DNA of 64,000 bases, from contig NZ_CP046172.1 in assembly GCF_011801145.1 (NCBI RefSeq), positions 6,014,001 to 6,078,000 of the forward strand, in the 5' to 3' direction. The position numbers were made by a program, and so were the translations under genes. Of the stretch, positions 17,017-26,573 are shown piece by piece. The notes beneath the pieces are model-generated. The model was not told where the DNA came from. It did not search any database and saw nothing but the letters and a program-made list of their open reading frames with translations. Origin of the DNA: Nocardia arthritidis (GTDB taxonomy: Bacteria; Actinomycetota; Actinomycetes; Mycobacteriales; Mycobacteriaceae). The stretch's first letter is position 1; every line of letters starts with the position of its first letter.

Positions 17017-18021
17017 ATGACCGCAGCAACAACGATCGCACTGTTCAACCAGCCCGAAGCGCCCGGTCTCACCATTCGCGATGTGATCGAGGGCCAGACC
17101 GCCGCCCAATTGGTCGTCGCCGCCGACGACTGGGGTTGGTGGGCAACGCTTTTGAACGGCGACTCGATCGCGCCGACCAGCGGTATCCAGCACACCGTCA
17201 CCGAGGGCCTGGTGCGCGCCGGATTCCTGACCCGGCGCGGGCACCGCTTCCAGCTCACCCACACCGGCCACGACATCGCGAAGAATCGCGGCTTCATCCG
17301 GGTCGCGACCCGCGGCTGGGAGCCGACGTTCCGGCAGCTGTCCGGCAACGGCGACCGGCCATACATACCCGCCGCCACCGAACCGGCCGAGGTGGCCCGC
17401 GGCTGCACCGATATCGCGCGGCGACGCCCGGAAATCCTGCAGGGCATCGGACGTGCCATCGCCGCGCGGGAACCGGGCTGCACCATCGATCTCGGCTGCG
17501 CGGGCGCCGGGCGGGTGCGGGCGCTGGCCGAGCTCGCGCCCGCCGAACGGTTCATCGGAGTGGATATCGAGGACGAGGTGATCGCCGCTGCCGCCGCCGA
17601 AATCGCGGAATCGGCGGCGGCCGACCGGATCCGGCTCTTCACCGGATCCGTGCAGCCCGGCGATGCGATGCCCGACTGGCTCGCGCTGATCGACCGCGAC
17701 GCGGTGACCACCGCGATGTCGTTCTTCCTGCTGCATCAGCTGGCCAGCGACGGCGGCGGCATCCTGGCGGTGCTCGGCGCGTGGATGGACTGGTTTCCGA
17801 ATCTGCGCCGACTCGTCGTCGGGGACGGATATCTGCTCGACGCGCCGCAGTGGACGGCGCAGCCGTGGTTCGCGCCGACCTACGAGATCTACCACACCAT
17901 CACCGGTGTCCGGCTGTGGACGCGGGAGGAGTACGAGCAGGCCTTCCACGCGCTGGGCTGGTCGGTCGCGCGCAGCTTCGATGATCACACCATGCTGGTG
18001 ACGACCATTCTGGAGCGCTGA
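17017..18021 (+). CDS. SAM-dependent methyltransferase
   Basis: 334 residues from an ATG after CAGGAG. Residues 1-100 form a helical, winged-helix-like N-terminal domain (TVTEGLVRAGFLTRRGHRFQL), as in small-molecule O/N-methyltransferases that dimerise through it. The SAM-binding motif (IDLGCAGAGRVRALAEL, then FIGVDIEDEV) begins near residue 155. A family-typical tyrosine-rich C-terminus follows (FAPTYEIYHTITGVRLWTREEYE). It is the last gene of the permease-oxidase-RidA operon, 25 bases after RidA, so it probably modifies an intermediate or product of that pathway. Confidence 0.85.
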   Translation: MTAATTIALFNQPEAPGLTIRDVIEGQTAAQLVVAADDWGWWATLLNGDSIAPTSGIQHTVTEGLVRAGFLTRRGHRFQLTHTGHDIAKNRGFIRVATRGWEPTFRQLSGNGDRPYIPAATEPAEVARGCTDIARRRPEILQGIGRAIAAREPGCTIDLGCAGAGRVRALAELAPAERFIGVDIEDEVIAAAAAEIAESAAADRIRLFTGSVQPGDAMPDWLALIDRDAVTTAMSFFLLHQLASDGGGILAVLGAWMDWFPNLRRLVVGDGYLLDAPQWTAQPWFAPTYEIYHTITGVRLWTREEYEQAFHALGWSVARSFDDHTMLVTTILER

Positions 18022-18093
18022 ACCACCGTTGCGCGGGTGCGCCGGCATCGCGCAGCGATTCGATGAGGGGTGGTGGTCGGGTGACGGGTGGGC

Positions 18094-18627
18094 CTAGCGG
18101 TCGTGCGCGTCCGGGCGCATCGGCGGGCAGGCGCCGCCGGGGATGGTCGCGCGTTCGAAATGCCACCACTCGTTGGCGTACATCCGGCACAGGCCCCAGC
18201 GGGTGCCGTTGGCCTCCAGCCATTGCGCGCCCGCCTGCGGGCCGACGTCGACCGCCTGCCCGGAGACGTGTGTCGATTCGCCGGGCGGCAGCACCCAGCG
18301 GCGGGCGGCATCGGGACTGCCGTAGGTCCGCACCCCGTCGTCCCAGAGTCGCTGCTGTTCGGCGGGGGTGCGGTAGCCGGAGGTGATGGACAGCGGCACA
18401 CCCTCGGCGTGCGCAGCCCGCTCGGCGAGGGTGTACGCCACCGCGAGGCCGGGTTCCAGTCCCTCGGTGCCCGCCGCCGATCCGAGCGCCGCGCGCGGAT
18501 CGATCGGTAGGCCGGGTGCGGCCTGCGCGGCGCCCGCCGCCACAGTGGCCGCGACCACCGCGGGCAGCAGGACCGTGGGCAGTCCGAGCCGAATCCGATT
18601 CGCCGAGCCATCGTTCGTCAGCAACAT
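18094..18627 (-). CDS. Secreted D-alanyl-D-alanine carboxypeptidase, VanY type
   Basis: 177 residues from ATG 18627. A signal peptide is visible (basic start, LPTVLLPAVVAATVAAG, cleavage after AQA). The metallopeptidase domain carries STHVSGQAVDVG (zinc His and Asp) and EWWHFE (catalytic Glu region and third His) in the order of the VanY/peptidase M15B family, with SGYRTPAEQQRLW upstream. It acts outside the membrane trimming the terminal D-Ala of peptidoglycan stems. An alternative GTG 30 bases upstream has a GGGGAA site. The gene stands alone. Confidence 0.85.
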   Translation of the reverse strand: MLLTNDGSANRIRLGLPTVLLPAVVAATVAAGAAQAAPGLPIDPRAALGSAAGTEGLEPGLAVAYTLAERAAHAEGVPLSITSGYRTPAEQQRLWDDGVRTYGSPDAARRWVLPPGESTHVSGQAVDVGPQAGAQWLEANGTRWGLCRMYANEWWHFERATIPGGACPPMRPDAHDR

Positions 18628-19181
18628 GGTGGCGATGTTAGCGGCACAGTCCACAATTCCCCAGGAAAGGTCGTTGTCCACAAACCTATTCCAGTGTTGT
18701 GGATCACCATGCACACGAAATGGACATATATGAGTAACCGGAAAACTCCTGTGCTTTCGCAATTTTCGTGTTAGTCGCGTCATCGAATCGGACAATCGAG
18801 CCCAATCCCTCGCCAACGGCGGCGTGTCGGTCTCGATCGGGATGTCCCACATCGCCGATACCGCGCAGGACCAGGCCGTATCCGCCGCCAAGCCAGTGGT
18901 CCAGGCCCGCACGGTTGCCAATCCTCTTGGCGCACAGGACTTATCGCAACGACCGAGATCGATCGGCTATTCCGCACTCCCCCAACGATTTCCGCCTCGC
19001 CCAGAATGGCTGGTAGCTGGCCGGACATGAAAGATCCGGCGAAACAGCGCAGGGCGGACATTCGAAACCGACCGCCCCGCTTCAAGATATCCACAGCTTG
19101 CGGAATTCCACAATTCACTCCCCAACCATGTGAAGAGTGAATACATCTGAATTGCCGGCACGTCGCACGGCAGCCCCCGTG
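18628..19181. other. Long non-coding gap with DnaA-box-like 9-mers
   Basis: No gene is convincing in these 554 bases. They contain a perfect actinobacterial DnaA box TTGTCCACA at 18674-18682, single-mismatch boxes at 18698-18706 (reverse) and 19087-19095, and a weaker one at 18647-18655. Base composition is more AT-rich than the surroundings. Confidence 0.4.
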
Positions 19182-19637
19182 CTACCCCTCCGCGCGCCCC
19201 TCGAGCGCATGTCTGCCGTACGTTTCGGCGGCAGGCTGCATCCGGGTGCCCAGCCCGCGCTGGGCCGTCTCCGTCGACTCCCGATTGCGCCCGATGCGCG
19301 CCCCGATCTCGCTGCCGTGCTCACGCGCGTAGGCGACCGCCAGCTCGATTTTGCGCGAGTGCAGATCGGACTGGGCGCTGAGCACCGCGATGCGGCGCTC
19401 CACCGGGCCGTCCAATTCCTGTAGGCGCGCAACGATTTCCCACACATCCGGACCCGCCGCCAATGCGGCGCGGCGATCGCCGATGGGTCCGCGGAAAACG
19501 ATGCCAGGATGTTCCAGCTGCGCGACACCCTCGCGGATGAGGCGGTTCAGCAACACCTGGGCACTGGTACCTTCCCGGGACGCTCGCTCGGACAACCAGC
19601 GGCTGGTCGCGTCCGAGATACGAATAGACGTACTCAT
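19182..19637 (-). CDS. Ribbon-helix-helix, VapB-like antitoxin without visible toxin
   Basis: ATG 19637 follows a strong GAGGAGGGT site and gives 151 residues. The N-terminus (STSIRISDATSRWLSERASREG) is a ribbon-helix-helix motif. The middle (HPGIVFRGPIGDRRAALAAGPDVWE) matches the DUF433-like segment of actinobacterial VapB-type antitoxins, normally followed at once by a PIN-like DUF5615 toxin. Downstream (below 19182) I find no such toxin, so this is an orphan antitoxin or a stand-alone regulator. Residues beyond 110 look unstructured. Confidence 0.78.
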   Translation of the reverse strand: MSTSIRISDATSRWLSERASREGTSAQVLLNRLIREGVAQLEHPGIVFRGPIGDRRAALAAGPDVWEIVARLQELDGPVERRIAVLSAQSDLHSRKIELAVAYAREHGSEIGARIGRNRESTETAQRGLGTRMQPAAETYGRHALEGRAEG

Positions 19638-19704
19638 TACCCTCCTCGACCTCCATTGGCACTTCCTCGGCAACATGGGTTCGCCATCCAAGGGTGCCGC
19701 GAAA

Positions 19705-19744
19705 ACGGCGATGCCGCCCCGGTGATCGGGGGTGACATCGCCGT
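19705..19744 (-). terminator. Hairpin downstream of fumarase
   Basis: ACGGCGATG (19705-19713) pairs perfectly with CATCGCCGT (19736-19744), and an inner CCCC/GGGG adds to the stem. It sits 53 bases beyond the fumarase stop, with no T-run, as is common in actinobacteria. Confidence 0.55.
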
Positions 19745-19797
19745 GTCCGCACGGATGTCAAAGCGGTCGAACGCCCAGTTCAGCGGCCCGAAGCGGC

Positions 19798-21474
<1,677 letters not shown>

Positions 21475-21587
21475 GGGTCGCGCACTCCTTCGGGGTGGGT
21501 CGGTGGGCTCGCGCCCGGCGCGGCCGGAACCGAAATCGGCCCGCTGGGACAGAGCACAGCGAGCGTATCCGGCCATTAACCGCACCA

Positions 21588-21607
21588 GCTTGCTTAGGCA
21601 AGCCTTA
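21588..21607. promoter_or_regulatory. DtxR/IdeR-like iron box
   Basis: GCTTGC-TTAG-GCAAGC is a perfect inverted repeat. The 19-mer at 21589-21607 matches the DtxR/IdeR consensus at 13 of 19 positions by hand alignment, including the central TTAGGC. It lies 114 bases upstream of fumarase and about 104 bases upstream of the MarR gene. Confidence 0.5.
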
Positions 21608-21684
21608 TCGACGCCGCGGAATGTCCGCGGCTGGGACCCGTCACAAAAGGTTGCACGTTCAACCCCGGGGGTGTTACCTCTTAC

Positions 21685-21696
21685 CTGACACGTCAG
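21685..21696. promoter_or_regulatory. Inverted repeat before MarR gene
   Basis: CTGAC-AC-GTCAG is a perfect 5+5 inverted repeat whose end is 14 bases from the MarR start, a position typical of autorepression. Confidence 0.45.
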
Positions 21697-21710
21697 AGTT
21701 TGGAGCGACC

Positions 21711-22184
21711 GTGACAGAACCCCACTGGCTCGATGACGTCGAAATGCGTGCCTGGGTGGGTTTCGTGCGCACTCGGGATCTGATCGCCGCCGCCGTCGGT
21801 CGCGACTCCACCCGCGAGTCCAACCTCACCTATATCGAATATTCCGTTCTGGCGAACCTGGCGAATTCCGCCGACCATCGACTCACCTTCGCCGACCTGG
21901 CCGCGCGACTCGAATGGTCGCAAAGCCGGTTGTCCCATCAGATCACCCGGATGGAGAAACGCGGATTGGTGGTGCGCGAACCGATTCCGGATGACGCCCG
22001 CCGCACCGCCGCCCGGCTCACCCAGCGCGGAACCGATGTGCTGACCGCGGCCGCGCCCGCGCACGTGCTCAGCGTGCGCAGGCACATGATCGATGTGCTC
22101 GACCGCGAACAGCTGGCCGCGCTCGCCGATATATACGACGCGCTCCTCGCACACCACCGCGGCACCGCGACCGGAAACGACTGA
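21711..22184 (+). CDS. MarR-family regulator
   Basis: 157 residues from GTG 21711 with TGGAG upstream. The winged helix is clear: [30 protein letters not shown] is the recognition region and [19 protein letters not shown] the wing. It diverges from fumarase and converges on mftD. Its target is unknown; an inverted repeat directly upstream suggests autoregulation. Confidence 0.88.
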   Translation: MTEPHWLDDVEMRAWVGFVRTRDLIAAAVGRDSTRESNLTYIEYSVLANLANSADHRLTFADLAARLEWSQSRLSHQITRMEKRGLVVREPIPDDARRTAARLTQRGTDVLTAAAPAHVLSVRRHMIDVLDREQLAALADIYDALLAHHRGTATGND

Positions 22185-22204
22185 GGCCCGGAAACGACTG
22201 GGGT

Positions 22205-23377
22205 TCAGGGCAATCCGAGCGCGCGCTCGAATCCGTCGGGCACCACGATATCGCCCCGATCCAATTCCGCCACCGTGGTTTTGCGCAGGCCCAGCAGCGC
22301 CGAATCGATTCCGCCGCGCAGGATGTCGAGCACATTCTCGACGCCCGCCTGGCCGTTCGCGGCCAGACCCCACAAATAGGCCCGCCCGATCATGACCGCG
22401 CGTGCGCCGAGCGCCACCGCCTTGACCACATCGCTGCCGCGCCGAATTCCGCCGTCCAGCAAGACTTCCAGCTGCCCGCCGACCCGATCGGCCAGCACCG
22501 GGAGCGCGCGGATCGCCGCCGGTGTCCCGTCGAGGTTGTTGCCGCCGTGATTCGATACCGAGATCGCGGCGGCGCCCGCGTCGACCGCGCGCAGCGCGTC
22601 GTCCACCCGCATCACGCCCTTGAGCATGACCGGGCCGTCCCACTGTTCGCAGATCCAGCGCACATCGGACCAGTCCGGCGGCGGGGTGCCCATCCATTCG
22701 CCGTACGCGCCGAAAAAGCCGGGCGCAGGTCCGTCGCCGACGGCCATATTCGGCGCGGTGAGATCCGGAATATGCCTGGCGCGCAGGTACGTTGCCAGCC
22801 AGCGCGGCTTCGCCACGGTCTGCGGCGCGAATTTCAGCATGGTGCGCAGGTCCAGCTTTTCGGGAATCACCGGGCTGCCCCAGTCCCGGCCGTGTGAGAA
22901 GGACCAGTCGAGGGTGAGGATGAGGCCCACCGCGCCCGCGCTTTTCGCGCGCGACATCCGCTGCAGGATCTCGTCTTTGCCGCCGCACCAGTACAGCTGG
23001 AAGAAGGTGGCCGGGTTCGCGGCGATCACCTCCTCGACCGGTTTGCTCGCGAACGAGCTGAGCCCCATGGCGATTCCGCGCGCGGCGGCGGCCCTGGCCA
23101 CCGCGACCTCACCGTCCGGGTGCACCGCCTGCACGCCGGTGGGCGAGATCAGCACCGGCATCGAAAGCTTTTGTCCCAGTACGGTGGTCGATTGGTCACG
23201 GTCGCCGATCGGGCCCGCGATGTGTGGGGCGAAGCCGAGTTCGGCGAATGCGCGCTGATTGTCCTCGATGGTCTGGCCGCGCTCGGAGCCGGCCACCAGC
23301 GCGCCGTAAACCGATTTGGGCAGGCGCTTTTTCGCGCGCCGCTGCGCCTCGGCGACGGATTCGAACCACGGGTTCAT
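22205..23377 (-). CDS. mftD: Pre-mycofactocin synthase-like FMN oxidoreductase MftD
   Basis: 390 residues from ATG 23377, which overlaps the mftE stop (ATGA). It closely follows the actinobacterial MftD pattern: MNPWFESVAEAQRRAKKRLP at the start, SPTGVQAVHPDGEVAVARAAAARG, FSHGRDWGSPVIPEK, SNHGGNNLDGTPA and LLDGGIRRGSDVVKAVALGARAVMIGRAYLWGL. MftD oxidatively deaminates the peptide-derived heterocycle to form the redox-active pre-mycofactocin. The catalytic His (SNHGG) is present. Only mftE and mftR accompany it; mftA, mftB, mftC and mftF are not in the window. Confidence 0.9.
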   Translation of the reverse strand: MNPWFESVAEAQRRAKKRLPKSVYGALVAGSERGQTIEDNQRAFAELGFAPHIAGPIGDRDQSTTVLGQKLSMPVLISPTGVQAVHPDGEVAVARAAAARGIAMGLSSFASKPVEEVIAANPATFFQLYWCGGKDEILQRMSRAKSAGAVGLILTLDWSFSHGRDWGSPVIPEKLDLRTMLKFAPQTVAKPRWLATYLRARHIPDLTAPNMAVGDGPAPGFFGAYGEWMGTPPPDWSDVRWICEQWDGPVMLKGVMRVDDALRAVDAGAAAISVSNHGGNNLDGTPAAIRALPVLADRVGGQLEVLLDGGIRRGSDVVKAVALGARAVMIGRAYLWGLAANGQAGVENVLDILRGGIDSALLGLRKTTVAELDRGDIVVPDGFERALGLP

Positions 23378-24072
23378 CGGGGATGTCCTTCCGCGAGTGT
23401 GTCCGGCCACGACCGCCGGATATGTGCGACGAGGTCGGCGGTCAGCCGATCGAGCAGCTCGCGGCCCTCGATCGCGCAGGCGCCCACCGGATCTCCGAGC
23501 ACGCCGTTCGGGCTGACGGCGCGCACGCCGCCGGACCGCAGCAGCGGCATGATCTCGGAAAGGGCTCTGGTGTCGCCCTTTTCGGCACGCTCCAGGCGCA
23601 CCCTGGCCGGGTCGATGGCCAGTTGCAATGCGGTCTCGGACCGGCCCGCATGCGGATCACCCTGCCAGCGCGGTAGATACAGCCGGACGTCGCGAGATTC
23701 CCCGCGCAGCACCGCCACCGCCCGGTCGAGCGGTTCCAGGTTGCCGCCGTGCCCGCTGACCAGCAGGATGCGCTCGAATGTCGCGGTGGCCGACCGGCAC
23801 AGCTCGACCACCAGCAGCTCCAGCGCCGCCTGCCCGATCGAGACGGTGCCGGGAAATCCGGCGTGCTCACCGCTGGCGCCGTACGGAATGGCCGGTGCCA
23901 CAAGGACATTCGAATATCGCCCGGCCACCCGGCGGCAGAGTTCGACGGCGATGTCGGTATCGGTGGACAGCGGCAGATGGGGGCCGTGCTGTTCGGTCGC
24001 GCCGAGCGGTACGAGCAGCACCGCCGCGTCCAGGGCGTCCGCCTCCGGCCATGTGAGATCCGCCACCAGCAT
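23374..24072 (-). CDS. mftE: Mycofactocin peptidase MftE, creatininase family
   Basis: 232 residues. Creatininase-family metal-binding motifs are visible: GATEQHGPHLPLSTDTDIA near residue 24 and SGHGGN near residue 105. MftE cleaves the modified MftA peptide to release the C-terminal VY-derived cyclic core that MftD then oxidises. Here it precedes mftD with a coupled ATGA junction, whereas in mycobacteria D precedes E. It diverges from mftR across 65 bp, where a clear operator lies. Confidence 0.88.
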   Translation of the reverse strand: MLVADLTWPEADALDAAVLLVPLGATEQHGPHLPLSTDTDIAVELCRRVAGRYSNVLVAPAIPYGASGEHAGFPGTVSIGQAALELLVVELCRSATATFERILLVSGHGGNLEPLDRAVAVLRGESRDVRLYLPRWQGDPHAGRSETALQLAIDPARVRLERAEKGDTRALSEIMPLLRSGGVRAVSPNGVLGDPVGACAIEGRELLDRLTADLVAHIRRSWPDTLAEGHPR

Positions 24073-24080
24073 GCCGGGAG

Positions 24081-24104
24081 ATTATCGTCAGTCGCTGACA
24101 TAAT
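24081..24104. promoter_or_regulatory. Putative MftR operator
   Basis: GTCAG-TCG-CTGAC (24087-24099) is a perfect inverted repeat, extended outward by ATTAT and ATAAT. It occupies the middle of the 65-bp mftE/mftR divergent promoter region. Confidence 0.6.
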
Positions 24105-24137
24105 CAATATCCGGCAATCGCGCCATAATCATCAGCT

Positions 24138-24785
24138 GTGACGGCAACGCGCGGCCGCCCCCGCGGCACCACCAAACGCGAACTCGAACTCATCGCCATG
24201 CGGCTGTTCACCGAGCAGGGCTTCGACGAGACGACGGTCGATCAGATCGCCGCGGCCGCGGGTATCAGCGGGCGCACCTTCTTCCGTTACTTCCCGACCA
24301 AGGCCGAGGTGCTCTGGTATCAGTTCGACGACGAAGTAGCGTCATTGCGCGCGGCCTTCGCCACCGTGCCCGACGATATTCCGATGATGACCGCCGTGCG
24401 CCGAGTCGTGGTGAACGCCAATCGATATCGCGCAGAGGACGTCCCCGAGCTGCGCACCAGGATGCATCTGGTGAGCGCGGTGCCCGCCCTCGCGGCCACC
24501 GCGGGTGCGCACTACGACGCCTGGGAGCGCGCCGTAAGCGCCTTCGCCGCGCGCAGACTCGGCGAACCCGCGGACGCGCTGATCCCGCTGGCCGTCGGCC
24601 GGACCACCCTGGCCGCCGCGCGGGCGGCCTTCGACGCGTGGCTGGCCCGCGCCGACGCGGACCTCACCGTCTATCTCGACGCGGCGCTGGCCGCACTCGC
24701 GCGCGGCTTCGACCCGACCGACGCCGAAACCGATCAGCTATCGGAGCTACCGGAAGGTTTCGGCGGCAAACGGCTCGGGGTATGA
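24138..24785 (+). CDS. mftR: TetR-type mycofactocin regulator MftR
   Basis: 215 residues from GTG 24138. The HTH GFDETTVDQIAAAAGISGRTFFRYFPTKAEV and following WYQFDDE match MftR proteins, which characteristically have SGRTFFRYFP. MftR represses the mft promoter until long-chain acyl-CoA binds. Its start faces mftE across the candidate operator. Its 3' end contains the -35 and -10 elements of the putative stress promoter for rsbR. Confidence 0.85.
   Translation: MTATRGRPRGTTKRELELIAMRLFTEQGFDETTVDQIAAAAGISGRTFFRYFPTKAEVLWYQFDDEVASLRAAFATVPDDIPMMTAVRRVVVNANRYRAEDVPELRTRMHLVSAVPALAATAGAHYDAWERAVSAFAARRLGEPADALIPLAVGRTTLAAARAAFDAWLARADADLTVYLDAALAALARGFDPTDAETDQLSELPEGFGGKRLGV
24756..24783 (+). 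promoter_or_regulatory. SigF/SigB-type promoter for the rsb operon
   Basis: GGTTTC-N16-GGGTAT exactly fits the mycobacterial SigF-type consensus (GGTTTC/GTTT, 15-17 spacer, GGGTAT). It overlaps the end of mftR. Transcription would start near 24790, about 70 bases before rsbR, and would place the stressosome genes under the alternative sigma factor they regulate. Confidence 0.7.
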
Positions 24786-24859
24786 CTAGGCTCGGTAACG
24801 GCTCGCAGCCGACAAGCACGAACGACCCGACAGATCCGTCGAAAGGGGCAGGAATTTCC

Positions 24860-25765
24860 ATGTCCGAGGTTTCCATGAGCGTTTCGGCGGATTCGCTGCC
24901 GGCGGGCCCCGTCGACAACCTGCTCCCCGAACTCGTCGAGCATCTGCGGCAGAACCGCACCGCGCTGCGCGAGGAATGGGCCCGGCGCATCGGCGACGCC
25001 CAACTGCTCACCGCGATGACCCCGGAGGAAATCTTCTCCGAGGCGACCTCCATCTACGACAACTACGTCGAGGTGCTCGAGACCGGTAGCGCCGAGGCCC
25101 TGCAGGCCTACGCGCGCGACCTGTCCGAACGCATCATCCCGAGAGGCGTCGAGATCGAGGAGGTCATCGGCATCGTGCTGCTGCTGCGTGACGTGCTCGC
25201 CCGCTCGCTGTTCGAGAAGTACCAGGCCGATTTCGAATTGCTCAACGCGGTGCTCGACGCCTACGAGCCCGCCGCCAACCGCATCGCCAACACACTGGCC
25301 GTCTCGTTCGTGCAAGAGCGCGAACGCGTTATCCGCCAGCAGCAGGAGGCCATTCGCGAACTCTCGACTCCGGTGTTGCAGGTGCGCGAGCAGCTGCTCA
25401 TCCTGCCGATCATCGGCGTGCTGGACGGCCAGCGCGCCCGCCAGCTCACCGAGCAGCTGCTGCGCGCGATCCGGGCGAACCGCGCCAAGGTGGTCGTCAT
25501 CGATATCACCGGTGTGCCGCAGATCGATTCGACGGTGGCCAACCACCTGGTGCAGACGGTGGACGCCTCGGGCCTGATGGGCGCCAACGTCATCATCACC
25601 GGCCTGTCCTCGGAGATCGCCCTCACGCTGGTGACCATCGGCCTCGACCTGTCCAAGATGAACGCCGTCGGCGACCTCCAGGGTGGTATCGAGGAGGCGG
25701 AACGGCTACTCGGATACGAAGTTTCGCGGGTCACCGAGCGTGCCGGCGAGCGTGACGGTCGCTGA
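24860..25765 (+). CDS. rsbR: Stressosome scaffold RsbR
   Basis: 301 residues from ATG 24860, chosen over ATG 24782 because of the AGGAAT site and because the putative promoter would exclude the earlier start. Residues 1-165 are a helical, globin-like RsbR sensor (VEHLRQNRTALREEWARRI, then YDNYVEVLETGSAEAL). The STAS domain follows (VVVIDITGVPQIDSTVANHL, then ITGLSSEIALTLVTIGLDLS) with Ser/Thr at both positions that RsbT phosphorylates in Bacillus. It forms the stressosome core with RsbS. Confidence 0.9.
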   Translation: MSEVSMSVSADSLPAGPVDNLLPELVEHLRQNRTALREEWARRIGDAQLLTAMTPEEIFSEATSIYDNYVEVLETGSAEALQAYARDLSERIIPRGVEIEEVIGIVLLLRDVLARSLFEKYQADFELLNAVLDAYEPAANRIANTLAVSFVQERERVIRQQQEAIRELSTPVLQVREQLLILPIIGVLDGQRARQLTEQLLRAIRANRAKVVVIDITGVPQIDSTVANHLVQTVDASGLMGANVIITGLSSEIALTLVTIGLDLSKMNAVGDLQGGIEEAERLLGYEVSRVTERAGERDGR

Positions 25766-25777
25766 TCAGGCGGGCTC

Positions 25778-26170
25778 ATGCCGGTTCCTATTCTCAAGCA
25801 GGGTAACTATCTCATAGCGTCGGTCCAGTCAGCATTGACCGACGCCGATACCGAGCGCCTGCAGGACGACCTGATGAAGCAGGTCAGTAGATTTCGCGCA
25901 CAGGGGATCATCGTCGATGTCACCGCGATCGACGTGATGGATTCCTTCGCCGCGAGATCGCTGCGCACCATCGCGCATATGACGCGGCTGCGCGGCGCCG
26001 ATACGGTAATCGTCGGGCTGCAACCGGAAGTCGCGTTCGCGATGGTGCAGCTCGGGTTGACGTTCGAGGATATGCACACCGCCCTCGATCTCGAAGAGGG
26101 TCTCGCGTGGCTGAATCGCAAGACGCCGACCCGCCGCGCGCAGCGAGACGGTCGTGACAGTGGCCGCTGA
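25778..26170 (+). CDS. rsbS: Stressosome protein RsbS
   Basis: 130 residues. A single STAS domain with YLIASVQSALTD near the start and VTAIDVMDSFAARSLRTIA; Ser56 occupies the position of Bacillus RsbS Ser59, the RsbT target. RsbS is the minor scaffold subunit that sequesters RsbT in unstressed cells. It follows rsbR by 12 bases and overlaps the rsbT start by 17 bases. Confidence 0.92.
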   Translation: MPVPILKQGNYLIASVQSALTDADTERLQDDLMKQVSRFRAQGIIVDVTAIDVMDSFAARSLRTIAHMTRLRGADTVIVGLQPEVAFAMVQLGLTFEDMHTALDLEEGLAWLNRKTPTRRAQRDGRDSGR

Positions 26171-26573
26171 GAATGTGGTGATCGCGGTGCAGGTGTCGGG
26201 TGACATCGTGACCGCACGTCAAGCCGGACGTGAACTGGCAGCCAAACTCGGTTTCTCGCTGACCGATCGCACCATGATCTCCACCGCCATCTCCGAAATA
26301 GCCAGGAATATCACCAGTTACGCGGGCAGCGGCGAGATCCGGCTGCTGGTCGACGATCGCGAGGGCCGCCAGGCGCTGGTGGTCCAGGCCGAGGATCAGG
26401 GTCCCGGCATCCGCGATATCGCGCGGGCGCTCGAGGACGGCTACTCCACCGGGCGCGGGCTCGGCCTCGGATTGCCCGGCGCGAAAAGGCTGATGGACCG
26501 GTTGACCATCGAATCCTCGCCTGGCCGAGGCACGTTGGTGGAGATGTGGAAGTGGGTACCCAACGGTGCATGA
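26154..26573 (+). CDS. rsbT: Stressosome kinase RsbT
   Basis: 139 residues from GTG 26154 (a second GTG at 26160 is in frame). It is a GHKL serine kinase: the N-box ISEIARNITSYAGSG, the G1 box EDQGPGIRDI and the G2 box YSTGRGLGLGLPGAKRLMD are intact. It phosphorylates RsbR and RsbS, is released, and activates the RsbU-type phosphatase. It overlaps both neighbours, indicating coupled translation. Confidence 0.92.
   Translation: MTVAAENVVIAVQVSGDIVTARQAGRELAAKLGFSLTDRTMISTAISEIARNITSYAGSGEIRLLVDDREGRQALVVQAEDQGPGIRDIARALEDGYSTGRGLGLGLPGAKRLMDRLTIESSPGRGTLVEMWKWVPNGA

Noticed and set aside
18780..19118. Possible PIN toxin partner for the antitoxin-like gene
   Set aside because: The 112-codon minus-strand frame shows no conserved acidic residues of PIN/DUF5615 domains and no ribosome site.
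22205..23377. Lactate dehydrogenase LldD
   Set aside because: Same superfamily, but the start MNPWFESVAEAQ and FSHGRDWGSPVIPEK fit MftD, and mftE and mftR are adjacent.
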